From contig JAIXZA010000004.1 in NCBI GenBank assembly GCA_027489965.1, positions 62,001 to 126,000 of the forward strand: a DNA stretch of 64,000 nucleotides, written 5' to 3'. Position 1 is the stretch's first letter. Each line of letters opens with the position of its first letter. The position numbers and the translations under genes are program-made. The DNA comes from Verrucomicrobiaceae bacterium. Its GTDB lineage: Bacteria > Verrucomicrobiota > Verrucomicrobiia > Verrucomicrobiales > Verrucomicrobiaceae. The notes under the pieces were generated by a model. That model had not been told where the DNA came from. It saw only the letters and a program-made list of their open reading frames with translations, and ran no database searches. Positions 18,401 through 25,535 of the stretch are shown one piece after another.

Positions 18401-21400
18401 GGGTGAGGAGACGACTGGAGAGTCGCTTTTCCCAGGATGCCGCGGCTTTAGAAGCGCTGGCAGAGCACTACCGCAGCACAGGTCAAGATGAGGCAGAGCG
18501 CCGTGTCTATGAGCAGATCGCCCGAGTGCGACCCTGGGATGCACGCTTGCAGTTGCGACTGGCTTTAAAATGTCTGCGTTTGGCGGATGACGTGACTGCC
18601 TTGGAGCACTTGCAGGAGATATGCAGTCGCACTGCAGGGCAGGCTTTTCAGGCGAGTAATCTTGTGGCTGAGCGTATGCCGTTACCCTTGCTGGATGCGC
18701 GGAAGCCAACTGCCTCTGGCACGGCCACTGAGATCACGGACCTTCTGGATTCGGCCACCTCGTTGAGCAATGAGGAAACAAAGACCTTGCGCATGTTTTT
18801 TGGACTGCCACGCGCGGAGTTTGTCGAGCTTCCTGATGCAGTGCCCCTGATCCGACTTCGGGCGATCGAGGAACTGGGTAAACTGACCTATCGAGGCGAT
18901 GAACGAGTCCGTACTGCTCCGCCAATACTGGATTTAAAGTCGCCCATTGAGCGGCTTTGGTCGCTTTATTACAGGCGGGAAGGGGAAGCCTTTCGGAAGG
19001 AGCTCCGGCAGCTGATGAGCAAAGGTGCGAGTTTGGAATCTCAGTTTTGCCAACTTTGGTTAACTCTGCGCTCAGGCGGCATGGCGGATGCTTTGCAGTG
19101 GTGTGAGCAAAAGGGGCTCGCTGTCGAGGTGCAAGAAGTCCGTAAGCGTGTCCTGCTCGCCGTCGGGGCTATGCTGGCTGATTTGGAAGGATTCCGTTTT
19201 GAAAAAGGTGAACTGGCCATTCTAGGAAGTGTGCGCAGCACGGCGGTGATGGACATCATTCGGCGGCTGCAAGATAGTCAGCGCTATCCAGAGGCTTTGG
19301 AATTGGGTGAGAGTGTGCGCAAACATCAGCCTGAATTGTCGGACATCTTTACGTTTTCCTTGGCCCGAATTGCGGAGTCAGCTGAGCGCTGGGATTTGGC
19401 TCGTGGCTATCTCAGTCGAGTCGTGCGTGGACCTGTGCGGCCTGAGGCTTATCGTGGCACGTATGATCCATTTCTTTTCAGTCTTAGCGCCGCGACTCGA
19501 TTAGCGGTGACTCCTGAGGAACGTGAAGAAAATTTACGCAGTGCCTGGCGTCATCTTCAGGCGATTCCGGCTTCTGCCATGACCAGCTTGCGCAAGTCTG
19601 CCGTGGCCGGTTTAGCAGGATCTTCAGACACGGCAGCGGCAGAGATGAGTGGTTTCATGACCAAGGACTTTTTGCCCTCACGTCAGATGGGAGAGATTCG
19701 CGGAATGCTTCTGCCTCAGGGATCTCCACGTTATGAGGAGCCGATGCATCTGCGCAGTTTATGGGAAGAGACACGGGAAATTCAGGCGCGTTTTGTTCAA
19801 GAGGGCATGGGACCGTTGGTTGAACAGGTCAATGAAGGACTCGCGGCCAAGTGGGGCAGTGTGGCACTGACATCACGCAGTGGCTTGGAGTTTGGAGAAT
19901 GGCGGCTGGGGAATCTCATTGGCAAGATGCGTCAGGTGGATTACCCGACGCGTTTGAGATTGCTGAGAGAGCATCTAGCCAGTGTAGATATGCGCCTGGA
20001 GGTTTCTGTGGATACTCTGAGTGAGCTTGGAGGTCGTCTAGAGAATGCAGGCATGTCCCGTGAAGCCATTGAAGTCTATGGGCTGCTGCCTGCGCGTGCA
20101 CCAGCCAATCCTGAATATGCTCAATGGCTGATCCGTGTGTCAGAGTCTGGCATGGATACGAAGACAGGCTTAAAGTTCACTCTTCAGCTGCTCAACGCCG
20201 AGCCGCCGATGAAGCCACCGCAACCTGGGGATGAAGTGCTTCGTGAGAAACATGCGCATTTTTTGGCCTTGGATTTCAATGTGCCTGAGCTGCATAAACT
20301 AGCTTATCAAACTCAAGTGACTCGGCTCTTGCAGGGGCGTATTCCTGATGCGGTTCCCTATCTGCGTGAGTTGGCGCTGCTTCATGAAAAACTCGGCCAG
20401 CCCACACTCGCTCTGGCTGCCTGGGAACGTTTGCATGAGGCCTTTTCTGTAAACTCAGACATCGGTATCGTGCCAGATGCCGAGAGCTGCGTGCACCGCG
20501 CACGCTTGTTGATCGGGCAAGGAAAACATGTGCTGGCACTGGATGTCCTGCGCTTGATTCCTCTTGGGGAGAAGTCTGGACCAATGGGCAGAGAGATGCT
20601 GAAAATGCGGGCAACTCTCCTAGCTCAAATCCAGGGCTGGGAAGAGATTCGTCAGCTCATGACTCTTGCCGTTGAGTTAAAGTCACTGGACTGCATTTCT
20701 CATGTCTCGGAGATATGTCGCCTGCATGATCGCACGTCAGAGGCGCTGAATTTCATCACTCAGGCTGAGCGTAGTTTAAAAGAGGATGGCGATCGTTTTC
20801 GGTTACGCTTGGAATTGCTGAAATTACTGGCTCATGATTCAGCTTGGACACCTGAGCGGGGTCGCGCTCAGGTTGCGGCTTTGTTTCGTGTCAGGCAGCG
20901 TGATCGCGAGACCTTGCAGCAAATGCTCGTCTGGTTTGGCGATCAAGCAAAAGGCCGTAATCGCGAAGCTTGGATGACTCTTTTGCGGTCAGAGGTGCGT
21001 GCGGGTGCAGATCGTCCTTTGGCTGCCCTTGTGCTGAGTGCCTTTGCGGAGGGTGCCCCTGATGGGATGAAAGATGATCTCTCCCATGGTTGGCAGGCCG
21101 TTAAGGAAGGGGATCGTGTCTGTTTGGAGTTGGCCGCAGAGACTCTCATGGCCTGTCATCGACCAGCCTGGGCCTGGCAGGCATGTCTTGGCCTTCAGGA
21201 TTTGCCAAGCCTGCGTCTCGAGGCGCGTAAGATCCCGCTCATGCTGCGTGTTGCGAATGCTTTGGGGGATCGTGTCATTGTTCAGGAGATCTTCTCTGAA
21301 GTGGTGCGCATGCCGTTCCCTGGCGGCACCCAGACCGTCGCCTGGGCTACGGCTTTGGAAGAAAGTGATCAGCCCGAGTTAGCCCGTGAGCTTTATTTGG

Positions 21401-21705
21401 CTGCTCTGGATCGGCTGGAGGATACTCATGGAATGCAGCCAGATCTGAGCTCGGCATGGGCTAGGCATCTGATCCGCAGACAGGAGTTTACGGCTGCTGA
21501 AAGTTACCTCATGCAGAATCTATGGATGTCTCCCAATGACTCGGCTGCTCTGCTTCATGAGCTGTATTTGGGCTGGGGTAGGCTGGCTGATATGCAGTCA
21601 GAGTTGCATAAATTTCATCTGCCAGGCGGAATCGAAAAGGAAGCCCTTTTCCTGGCCGCCAAATCTCTCGGTCTGCCACTTCCTGTCGCGTCTCCATCAT
21701 CATGA
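15469..21705 (+). CDS. Very large exported tetratricopeptide-repeat protein
   Basis: The product has 2078 residues from GTG 15469; ATG 15496 would give a cleaner signal peptide (MFCFTHPLKRTAFAAVLLGL ... GLSAAADG), so the true start is open. Almost the whole chain consists of helical-pair TPR-like repeats (for example VLMVLGHLYRKGGSVDKANA, AREQNEEAVSAWERAVNLRP, LAEHYRSTGQDEAERRVYEQ). It has no enzymatic motif, no second membrane segment and no sorting tail. TPR solenoids bind peptides and other proteins, so a periplasmic scaffold is likely. The stop overlaps the start of the downstream lipoprotein gene by ATGA, which suggests the lipoprotein is its partner or anchor. Confidence 0.85.
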   Translation: MLRWLIQFEMFCFTHPLKRTAFAAVLLGLWICQSGLSAAADGDDRWSERETHLANEYLGLLVSQPDYGRVVDLLWTLYDKHGATQLLIDNVATQARATNHPAVLMVLGHLYRKGGSVDKANAVYDEVLRAEPKNARALQSRADLASQSGDAKTAYEMISKLVAYTAESDPQKVSMLMQLGSLAVAREQNEEAVSAWERAVNLRPGDFNLVRQVAELILRIGQPDRAAVFYTSLSEQTDPQQRLDALYDLARIHEHADQFGKADAALVKGLGLLDFHDDRYMDFFRRRVRLHERFGRLDELRQQLTKAAASLPISERALRDWASFTEITVDTEAQVLALRELVQKVPSVDDYRYELVRVLLDHDGAIEAATLLDERLKGDASDLPALVFLRAEADLRQGKTVEAISRIEALVKAPGISAEVEKQALTFAQQRALDAVIELILKARLEREPTKAEAVFELAAFYKTRKDMTAADALLRQFTQAAVSDEERQRRLNDAAAFLASGSDLDSAIVLAREAVSKASAGREEFLRLADILIEHGDAEESLTWMEKAWQASLTDEDGADVDERIYSLLIGDEKHKARKSKGSGGEFQLPDAFTGKGFASHDEAPEAASIPEAVMAKMKTFAADAAAKTKLSSRELFRAAWWAVRAEQLDQAYASFAVLQKDDQNKPRELSLEAERLLLELALLDKNTALAMRVLRRLIQRDESGKIRYTLRLSELLLEDEQVANAAVSVGLSAERTGWRLTGATPLPAIAATSFLERAYRDIPDSEQLLQALTQCYTLQRRNDDAMKLWEAAISRATGTSAVTLMERHAEMLLQKMNLPKYVQVQCRIIEVETEVKRRREAFKRFLDRLLWSEQGGELTEAALKERLKLVNDALVVQVKRHPFDGFYQEALAQVYGRSGDPVKAFAAMKQAYYTSPDTPFSLDQLREAALRVADMKSAIYFQKQIAAAAAPQELAAESRRLVEMLEETFQMAEADRVRRRLESRFSQDAAALEALAEHYRSTGQDEAERRVYEQIARVRPWDARLQLRLALKCLRLADDVTALEHLQEICSRTAGQAFQASNLVAERMPLPLLDARKPTASGTATEITDLLDSATSLSNEETKTLRMFFGLPRAEFVELPDAVPLIRLRAIEELGKLTYRGDERVRTAPPILDLKSPIERLWSLYYRREGEAFRKELRQLMSKGASLESQFCQLWLTLRSGGMADALQWCEQKGLAVEVQEVRKRVLLAVGAMLADLEGFRFEKGELAILGSVRSTAVMDIIRRLQDSQRYPEALELGESVRKHQPELSDIFTFSLARIAESAERWDLARGYLSRVVRGPVRPEAYRGTYDPFLFSLSAATRLAVTPEEREENLRSAWRHLQAIPASAMTSLRKSAVAGLAGSSDTAAAEMSGFMTKDFLPSRQMGEIRGMLLPQGSPRYEEPMHLRSLWEETREIQARFVQEGMGPLVEQVNEGLAAKWGSVALTSRSGLEFGEWRLGNLIGKMRQVDYPTRLRLLREHLASVDMRLEVSVDTLSELGGRLENAGMSREAIEVYGLLPARAPANPEYAQWLIRVSESGMDTKTGLKFTLQLLNAEPPMKPPQPGDEVLREKHAHFLALDFNVPELHKLAYQTQVTRLLQGRIPDAVPYLRELALLHEKLGQPTLALAAWERLHEAFSVNSDIGIVPDAESCVHRARLLIGQGKHVLALDVLRLIPLGEKSGPMGREMLKMRATLLAQIQGWEEIRQLMTLAVELKSLDCISHVSEICRLHDRTSEALNFITQAERSLKEDGDRFRLRLELLKLLAHDSAWTPERGRAQVAALFRVRQRDRETLQQMLVWFGDQAKGRNREAWMTLLRSEVRAGADRPLAALVLSAFAEGAPDGMKDDLSHGWQAVKEGDRVCLELAAETLMACHRPAWAWQACLGLQDLPSLRLEARKIPLMLRVANALGDRVIVQEIFSEVVRMPFPGGTQTVAWATALEESDQPELARELYLAALDRLEDTHGMQPDLSSAWARHLIRRQEFTAAESYLMQNLWMSPNDSAALLHELYLGWGRLADMQSELHKFHLPGGIEKEALFLAAKSLGLPLPVASPSS

Positions 21706-22289
21706 TTCATTCACTCAAGTTTCTAATCGTAGTTCTTTTGCTGACGAGCTGCGCTTCAAAAAAGACCTCTCGCCACGAGGACCTCGGCGGTCAGCCGATG
21801 TCAAAACGGATCGCTAACTCGATGAAGCGGATGAATGATCCGAATGACCGCAGTGTCTTTGATAAATCGATGCAGGCCTCTTTAGGCGGCAATAAGAGCG
21901 CGGGCTGGCTCAGTAAACAAAAACACTCCACCAGTGATTTCAATGGAGTGAAGTCCTTCAATGGTATGACGGCTTTCAAAACGCAGGACTTTGCAGGCAG
22001 TGATCTGAAGAGCCGCTTGGGTGATCAAGGATTTAGCCAGCGCGAGAAAGAGCCCTCCTTTGCAGACAATGTTTTTAAGACCGATCAAAATCCATTTGCC
22101 CAGAAGATGTCTCGTGATGATACCCGAAGTTTTTCTGGCGCTAACGATGTCTTTAAAACCAAAGCCAACCGGGAGGGGCTCAAGGAACAGAGAAAGGACA
22201 ATACGCCTAAATTCATCGAGCTTGACCCCAAAGAGAGAACCTCGGCCTACACCGAAGATCAGGTTCGCAGATTGATGGGGCGAGACTGA
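21702..22289 (+). CDS. Small lipoprotein coupled to the giant TPR protein
   Basis: The 195-residue product has a lipoprotein signal peptide (MIHSLKFLIVVLLLTSC); the lipobox LLTSC gives the acylated Cys17. The mature part is hydrophilic, rich in Lys, Asp, Ser, Phe and Asn, and largely without predicted order. Several short FxT / NxFKT phrases recur (AFKTQDF, NVFKTDQNPF, DVFKTKANR), which look like linear binding motifs. It ends YTEDQVRRLMGRD. I know no family. Translational coupling (ATGA) to the TPR gene suggests that the two work together at the outer or inner membrane. Confidence 0.8.
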   Translation: MIHSLKFLIVVLLLTSCASKKTSRHEDLGGQPMSKRIANSMKRMNDPNDRSVFDKSMQASLGGNKSAGWLSKQKHSTSDFNGVKSFNGMTAFKTQDFAGSDLKSRLGDQGFSQREKEPSFADNVFKTDQNPFAQKMSRDDTRSFSGANDVFKTKANREGLKEQRKDNTPKFIELDPKERTSAYTEDQVRRLMGRD

Positions 22290-22298
22290 GTCAACAGA

Positions 22299-22337
22299 TG
22301 GCGTCTCGCGACGACCCCCCATGAATAGATCAGGCTA
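22299..22337. repeat. Half copy of the 53.8-kb inverted-repeat element
   Basis: The segment GGCGTCTCGCGACGAC, then a few C residues, then CATGAATAGATCAGGCTAG is nearly the same as the right half of the element at 53765-53891. It contains the TAG stop codon of the CarH-like gene at its outer end. Only one arm is present. Confidence 0.7.
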
Positions 22338-23328
22338 GAATGGGTGCCTGTGTCAGAATCTTGTCCAGACCATTGAGGCAATACGCCCAATGAATCGGTA
22401 GATCTGATAACGACTCTTGGTAACCAGCAGCAGCTCGACCACCAATGATTAAGGCGGTCGTCTCTGGCAGGATTTTCCGAAGCTGTCTTACTTTGTCTTC
22501 AATGGCTGGGCATTTCTCAGGGTAAACAAGGCTGAGAGCGACGGCGCGGGCCTTCCGTGCAGAGGCGCAAGCGGCGATTTCCTCAATGGGTAGATTGGGG
22601 CCAAGATAGGTGACTTTCCACCCAAGGTCACGAGCTGAGGCAGCGACCAGCATAGCACCCAATTCATGCACTTCACCAGTGGGTGTCGTGATGACAAGTT
22701 CAGGAGCATTTTCCGCTATCTGACTTCCAGGCACTGGCATCATGAGCACTTCACGAATGACGTTCGTAGCCAAATGCTCCTGCCCAGGACGCATATTCCC
22801 GGCTTGCCAAGACTCGCCGATGGTTTGTATCAAAGGGCAAATGACATGATGCAACATACCGCGCTGTCCTAGCTGCTGACGGGCGCGACTGAGAAGATGA
22901 TGCATGACCTCACTGTCAAAGGCCTTTGATGCAGCCATGCAGAGATCGACGAATTGTTGAGGTTCCTCCAGTGGCTTGGAGTCAGATATTGCGGCTGCCT
23001 TTTTCCCTTTGGGTAATAGGCTGCGTTGCAAATGATCATCGAGTAGCTGTTCGAGCTCGCTGGTGGGCAGTTTAGCTATGTTGCCGATTCGATGTCCATT
23101 TTCAGTCAGTTGGCGGAGGATTTTTAATCTCTTAATGGCCTCTTCACAATACAGACGTCGATTACTCTCCGTGCGGGTCGGGCTCATAGCACCATAGCGC
23201 CTTTCCCAGATACGAATGACGTGGGCACTGAGACCTGACAGGTGGCTGGCCATTTGAATTGCGCAGGGCATAGTAGCTGGTAGTTGATTGAGTCCGAATT
23301 GCTGAGTATAGGAAAAGTTGTCGGGCAC
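22330..23328 (-). CDS. MerR-type regulator with B12-binding domain, CarH/LitR-like photoreceptor candidate
   Basis: Domain order in 332 residues: MerR winged helix at ~25-90 (SAHVIRIWERRYGAMSPTR, SNRRLY), a helical cap at ~125-200, and a B12-binding Rossmann domain at ~205-330. The cap carries the CarH hallmark Wx9EH (W174, E184, H185), and the B12 domain has E219-x-H221-x-x-G, with H221 as the lower cobalt ligand. In CarH, adenosylcobalamin makes a DNA-bound tetramer in the dark and light breaks it up. All key residues are present, so a light-sensing repressor is likely. It is divergent from spmAB and may control itself through the inverted repeat in between. No carotenoid or photolyase gene is near. 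An alternative start is Met20. Confidence 0.85.
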   Translation of the reverse strand: MPDNFSYTQQFGLNQLPATMPCAIQMASHLSGLSAHVIRIWERRYGAMSPTRTESNRRLYCEEAIKRLKILRQLTENGHRIGNIAKLPTSELEQLLDDHLQRSLLPKGKKAAAISDSKPLEEPQQFVDLCMAASKAFDSEVMHHLLSRARQQLGQRGMLHHVICPLIQTIGESWQAGNMRPGQEHLATNVIREVLMMPVPGSQIAENAPELVITTPTGEVHELGAMLVAASARDLGWKVTYLGPNLPIEEIAACASARKARAVALSLVYPEKCPAIEDKVRQLRKILPETTALIIGGRAAAGYQESLSDLPIHWAYCLNGLDKILTQAPILA

Positions 23329-23364
23329 GGATTACGGACTAAGTTCGACAAAGGAAACATTTTG

Positions 23365-23379
23365 TCTCAATTTTTGAGA
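23365..23379. promoter_or_regulatory. Inverted repeat, candidate operator of the CarH-like regulator
   Basis: A perfect 6-bp inverted repeat (TCTCAA-TTT-TTGAGA) lies in the 70-bp gap between the divergent carH-like and spmAB genes, 20 bases before the spmAB ATG. MerR-type regulators often act on such short palindromes within promoters. The assignment rests on position only. Confidence 0.4.
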
Positions 23380-23398
23380 AACCTGCCTTTTTACACTC

Positions 23399-24820
23399 AT
23401 GCTGAATCATATTTGGGCCATTTTACTTTTTATTGGGCTGATCGTCGCAGGACTCGTCGGTCGAGTCTCTGGCGACGCGAATGTGATCGACGCTGCCATG
23501 AAAGGCGCAGAAAAGGCAGTCATGGGAATTGCCCTACCTTTGGCTGGCATGATGATGTTTTGGCTAGGCGTGCTCCGGCTTTTGGAAAAAGCAGGTGTCC
23601 TGGAGGCCGTCGTCCGTTTGCTGTCACCTTTGCTACGTCGTCTTTTCCCAGACGTGCCGACGGGGCATCCGGCCATGAGTGCCATGGTGATGAACCTTTC
23701 TGCCAACATGCTAGGGCTCTCAAATAATGCGACTCCACTCGGACTCAAGGCGATGGGGCATCTGCAAGAGTTGAATCCTCACAAGCAAAGCGCTAGCAAC
23801 GCGATGATCACCTTCTTGGCCCTGAATACAGGAGCTTTTACACTGATCCCAATGTCAGCCATGAACTTCCTGAACGCGGCAGGGATCAAAAATAGCTATC
23901 AAGTCATCGTGCCTACCATTCTTGCCACGGCTTGTGCCTCTGTCGGTGCCGTTCTTGCTGCGAAGAGTTTTCAAAGGCTGCCTCAATTTGTTCCTCAACC
24001 TGATGAGCCTGAGGTCGAGGCTAAAGAGGCTGTCGCAGTGAAATCAGGACGTATCTCCAAGAAGGCAAAATATTTGCTGACGATCCTTACCTTGCTCTTT
24101 GTGGGCGTCTCCGCCTTGGAGCTAGGTCCGCCTGCCTGGCGTCAGACGGTGCTGCAACAATCAGGTCTCTCCGCTGTTTTAGAAATGTCGGCGCAGAGAA
24201 AAGCCGAAGCTACGGCTACCTTGGCCAAAAACAAAGAGCTCGCGCAGGCTGCCGCAGTCATGGAGGTCAAGCCCGAGCCTCCTGTCTGGCGACGTTTGAT
24301 GGATGGGACTTCTGGATTGGCGATTCCAGCCATCCTGATTCTTGCCGTTGGCTTTGCTTGGGCACGTGGAGTCCGTGTTTATGAGGAGTTTGTCGATGGA
24401 GCTAAAGAAGGCTTTCAGGTCGCCGTGCGCATCATGCCTTACCTGGTGGCCATGCTCGCCGTATTGGCGATTTTGCGGGAATCGGGTGCCTTTCAACTCT
24501 TGGAGTATGCTCTAGCGCCAGTGCTCGGCTTCCTTGGCTTTCCTGTTGAGCTTCTTTCCTTGGCGTTGATGCGGCCTCTCAGTGGCTCCGGCGCGCAGGG
24601 CATTCTGAATGAGATCCTGACTCGTCCTGATTTGAGCGAGATGGTGAAATTCACCGCAGCGATTCTTTATGGTTCCACCGAGACGACCTTTTATGTCCTG
24701 ACGGTGTACTTCGGAAGTGTCGGGATTCGCCGATTCCGCCACGCGCTCATGGCTGGATTGACGGCGGATTTCATCGGAATGGTGGCGGCAATCATCTTTG
24801 GGAGGCTTTTGTTTGGTTGA
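23399..24820 (+). CDS. SpmA-SpmB fusion membrane protein (nucleoside-recognition/Gate domains)
   Basis: The 473-residue product has two Gate-type halves. The first, ~1-200, is SpmA-like (MVMNLSANMLGLSNNATPLGL, ITFLALNTGAFTLIP). A loop with a poly-charged helix (~200-290) links it to the second, ~295-473, which is SpmB-like (ALMRPLSGSGAQGILNEIL, LYGSTETTFYVLTVYFGSVG). In Bacillus the two are separate spore-maturation proteins. Fused versions occur in Gram-negative, non-sporulating bacteria, where their transport substrate is unknown. About eight to ten membrane segments are visible. The gene stands alone, divergent from the CarH-like regulator. Confidence 0.85.
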   Translation: MLNHIWAILLFIGLIVAGLVGRVSGDANVIDAAMKGAEKAVMGIALPLAGMMMFWLGVLRLLEKAGVLEAVVRLLSPLLRRLFPDVPTGHPAMSAMVMNLSANMLGLSNNATPLGLKAMGHLQELNPHKQSASNAMITFLALNTGAFTLIPMSAMNFLNAAGIKNSYQVIVPTILATACASVGAVLAAKSFQRLPQFVPQPDEPEVEAKEAVAVKSGRISKKAKYLLTILTLLFVGVSALELGPPAWRQTVLQQSGLSAVLEMSAQRKAEATATLAKNKELAQAAAVMEVKPEPPVWRRLMDGTSGLAIPAILILAVGFAWARGVRVYEEFVDGAKEGFQVAVRIMPYLVAMLAVLAILRESGAFQLLEYALAPVLGFLGFPVELLSLALMRPLSGSGAQGILNEILTRPDLSEMVKFTAAILYGSTETTFYVLTVYFGSVGIRRFRHALMAGLTADFIGMVAAIIFGRLLFG

Positions 24821-24881
24821 TAACTGATAAAAAGATGAAAATAAATATTGAAAATGATGATTTAAGATTCATTTTGGCCTC

Positions 24882-25085
24882 ATGAGAATCACTGTTGATA
24901 TTGAAGAAAGCATCCTCAACGACCTCGTCGGTATGATGGGAGAGAGTAAAAAGAGTCCTGCTGTGGCAAGGGCTGTCACAGAGTTTGTGAAACGGCAAAA
25001 GGCCAAAGAATTTGGCCGCCTTCTCAGGCAGGGTGCCTTTGACTATCCTGTCCTCAATGAGGAAATCGAGAAACAGGATATCTAA
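24882..25085 (+). CDS. VapB-type antitoxin
   Basis: The 67-residue product starts MRITVDIEESILNDLVG, typical of a ribbon-helix-helix DNA-binding antitoxin of the VapB (DUF2191-like) group. The C-terminal half (FGRLLRQGAFDYPVLNEE) would wrap the toxin. It is followed 12 bases later by the PIN toxin gene. The AT-rich stretch 24821-24881 in front of it is the probable autoregulated promoter. Confidence 0.8.
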   Translation: MRITVDIEESILNDLVGMMGESKKSPAVARAVTEFVKRQKAKEFGRLLRQGAFDYPVLNEEIEKQDI

Positions 25086-25097
25086 CTCCAGTCACTC

Positions 25098-25535
25098 ATG
25101 GTTCTCGTAGATTCTTCCATTTGGATCGAAGCCTCACGTCGTGATGGCGACCTAGGTGCTAAGGTAGCGCTCGAAGCACTCCTCGAAGAGTACGAGGCCG
25201 CCACCACCAGTCCAGTTCTGCTGGAAGTACTCGGTGGTGCCCGCAAAGAAGAGCGGCAGCGCATGTCCGAGTATTTCTCCATCATTCCTCATATTCAGGC
25301 AGAAGCTAAGGATTGGGATAAGGCCATTTCTTTTGCCTGGTTTTTGCGGGATAAAGGAATCGCTGCTCCATGGAATGACATCCTCATCGCCACGATAGCC
25401 CTGCGATGTGACATCCGCGTTTTCGCTCGGGACAAGCACTTTGATGCCATGGCAAACATGATGGGCCTCACTTTGTATCGCCCTGGTTTAGGCGGCACTT
25501 ACTCGCCTGAGAATCGTGGAGGTGAGGGAATCTGA
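25098..25535 (+). CDS. VapC-type PIN-domain toxin ribonuclease
   Basis: The 145-residue PIN protein has the four acidic residues in place: D5 (VLVDSSIW), E43 (PVLLEVLGG), D94 (PWNDILIATIAL) and D112 (FARDKHF). VapC toxins cut tRNA or rRNA when the antitoxin is lost. The antitoxin gene lies directly upstream and the next gene (FAD dehydrogenase) starts at its stop (TGATG). The last ~20 residues contain the strong Shine-Dalgarno of that gene, so all three may be read together. All catalytic residues remain, so the toxin is probably active. Confidence 0.88.
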   Translation: MVLVDSSIWIEASRRDGDLGAKVALEALLEEYEAATTSPVLLEVLGGARKEERQRMSEYFSIIPHIQAEAKDWDKAISFAWFLRDKGIAAPWNDILIATIALRCDIRVFARDKHFDAMANMMGLTLYRPGLGGTYSPENRGGEGI

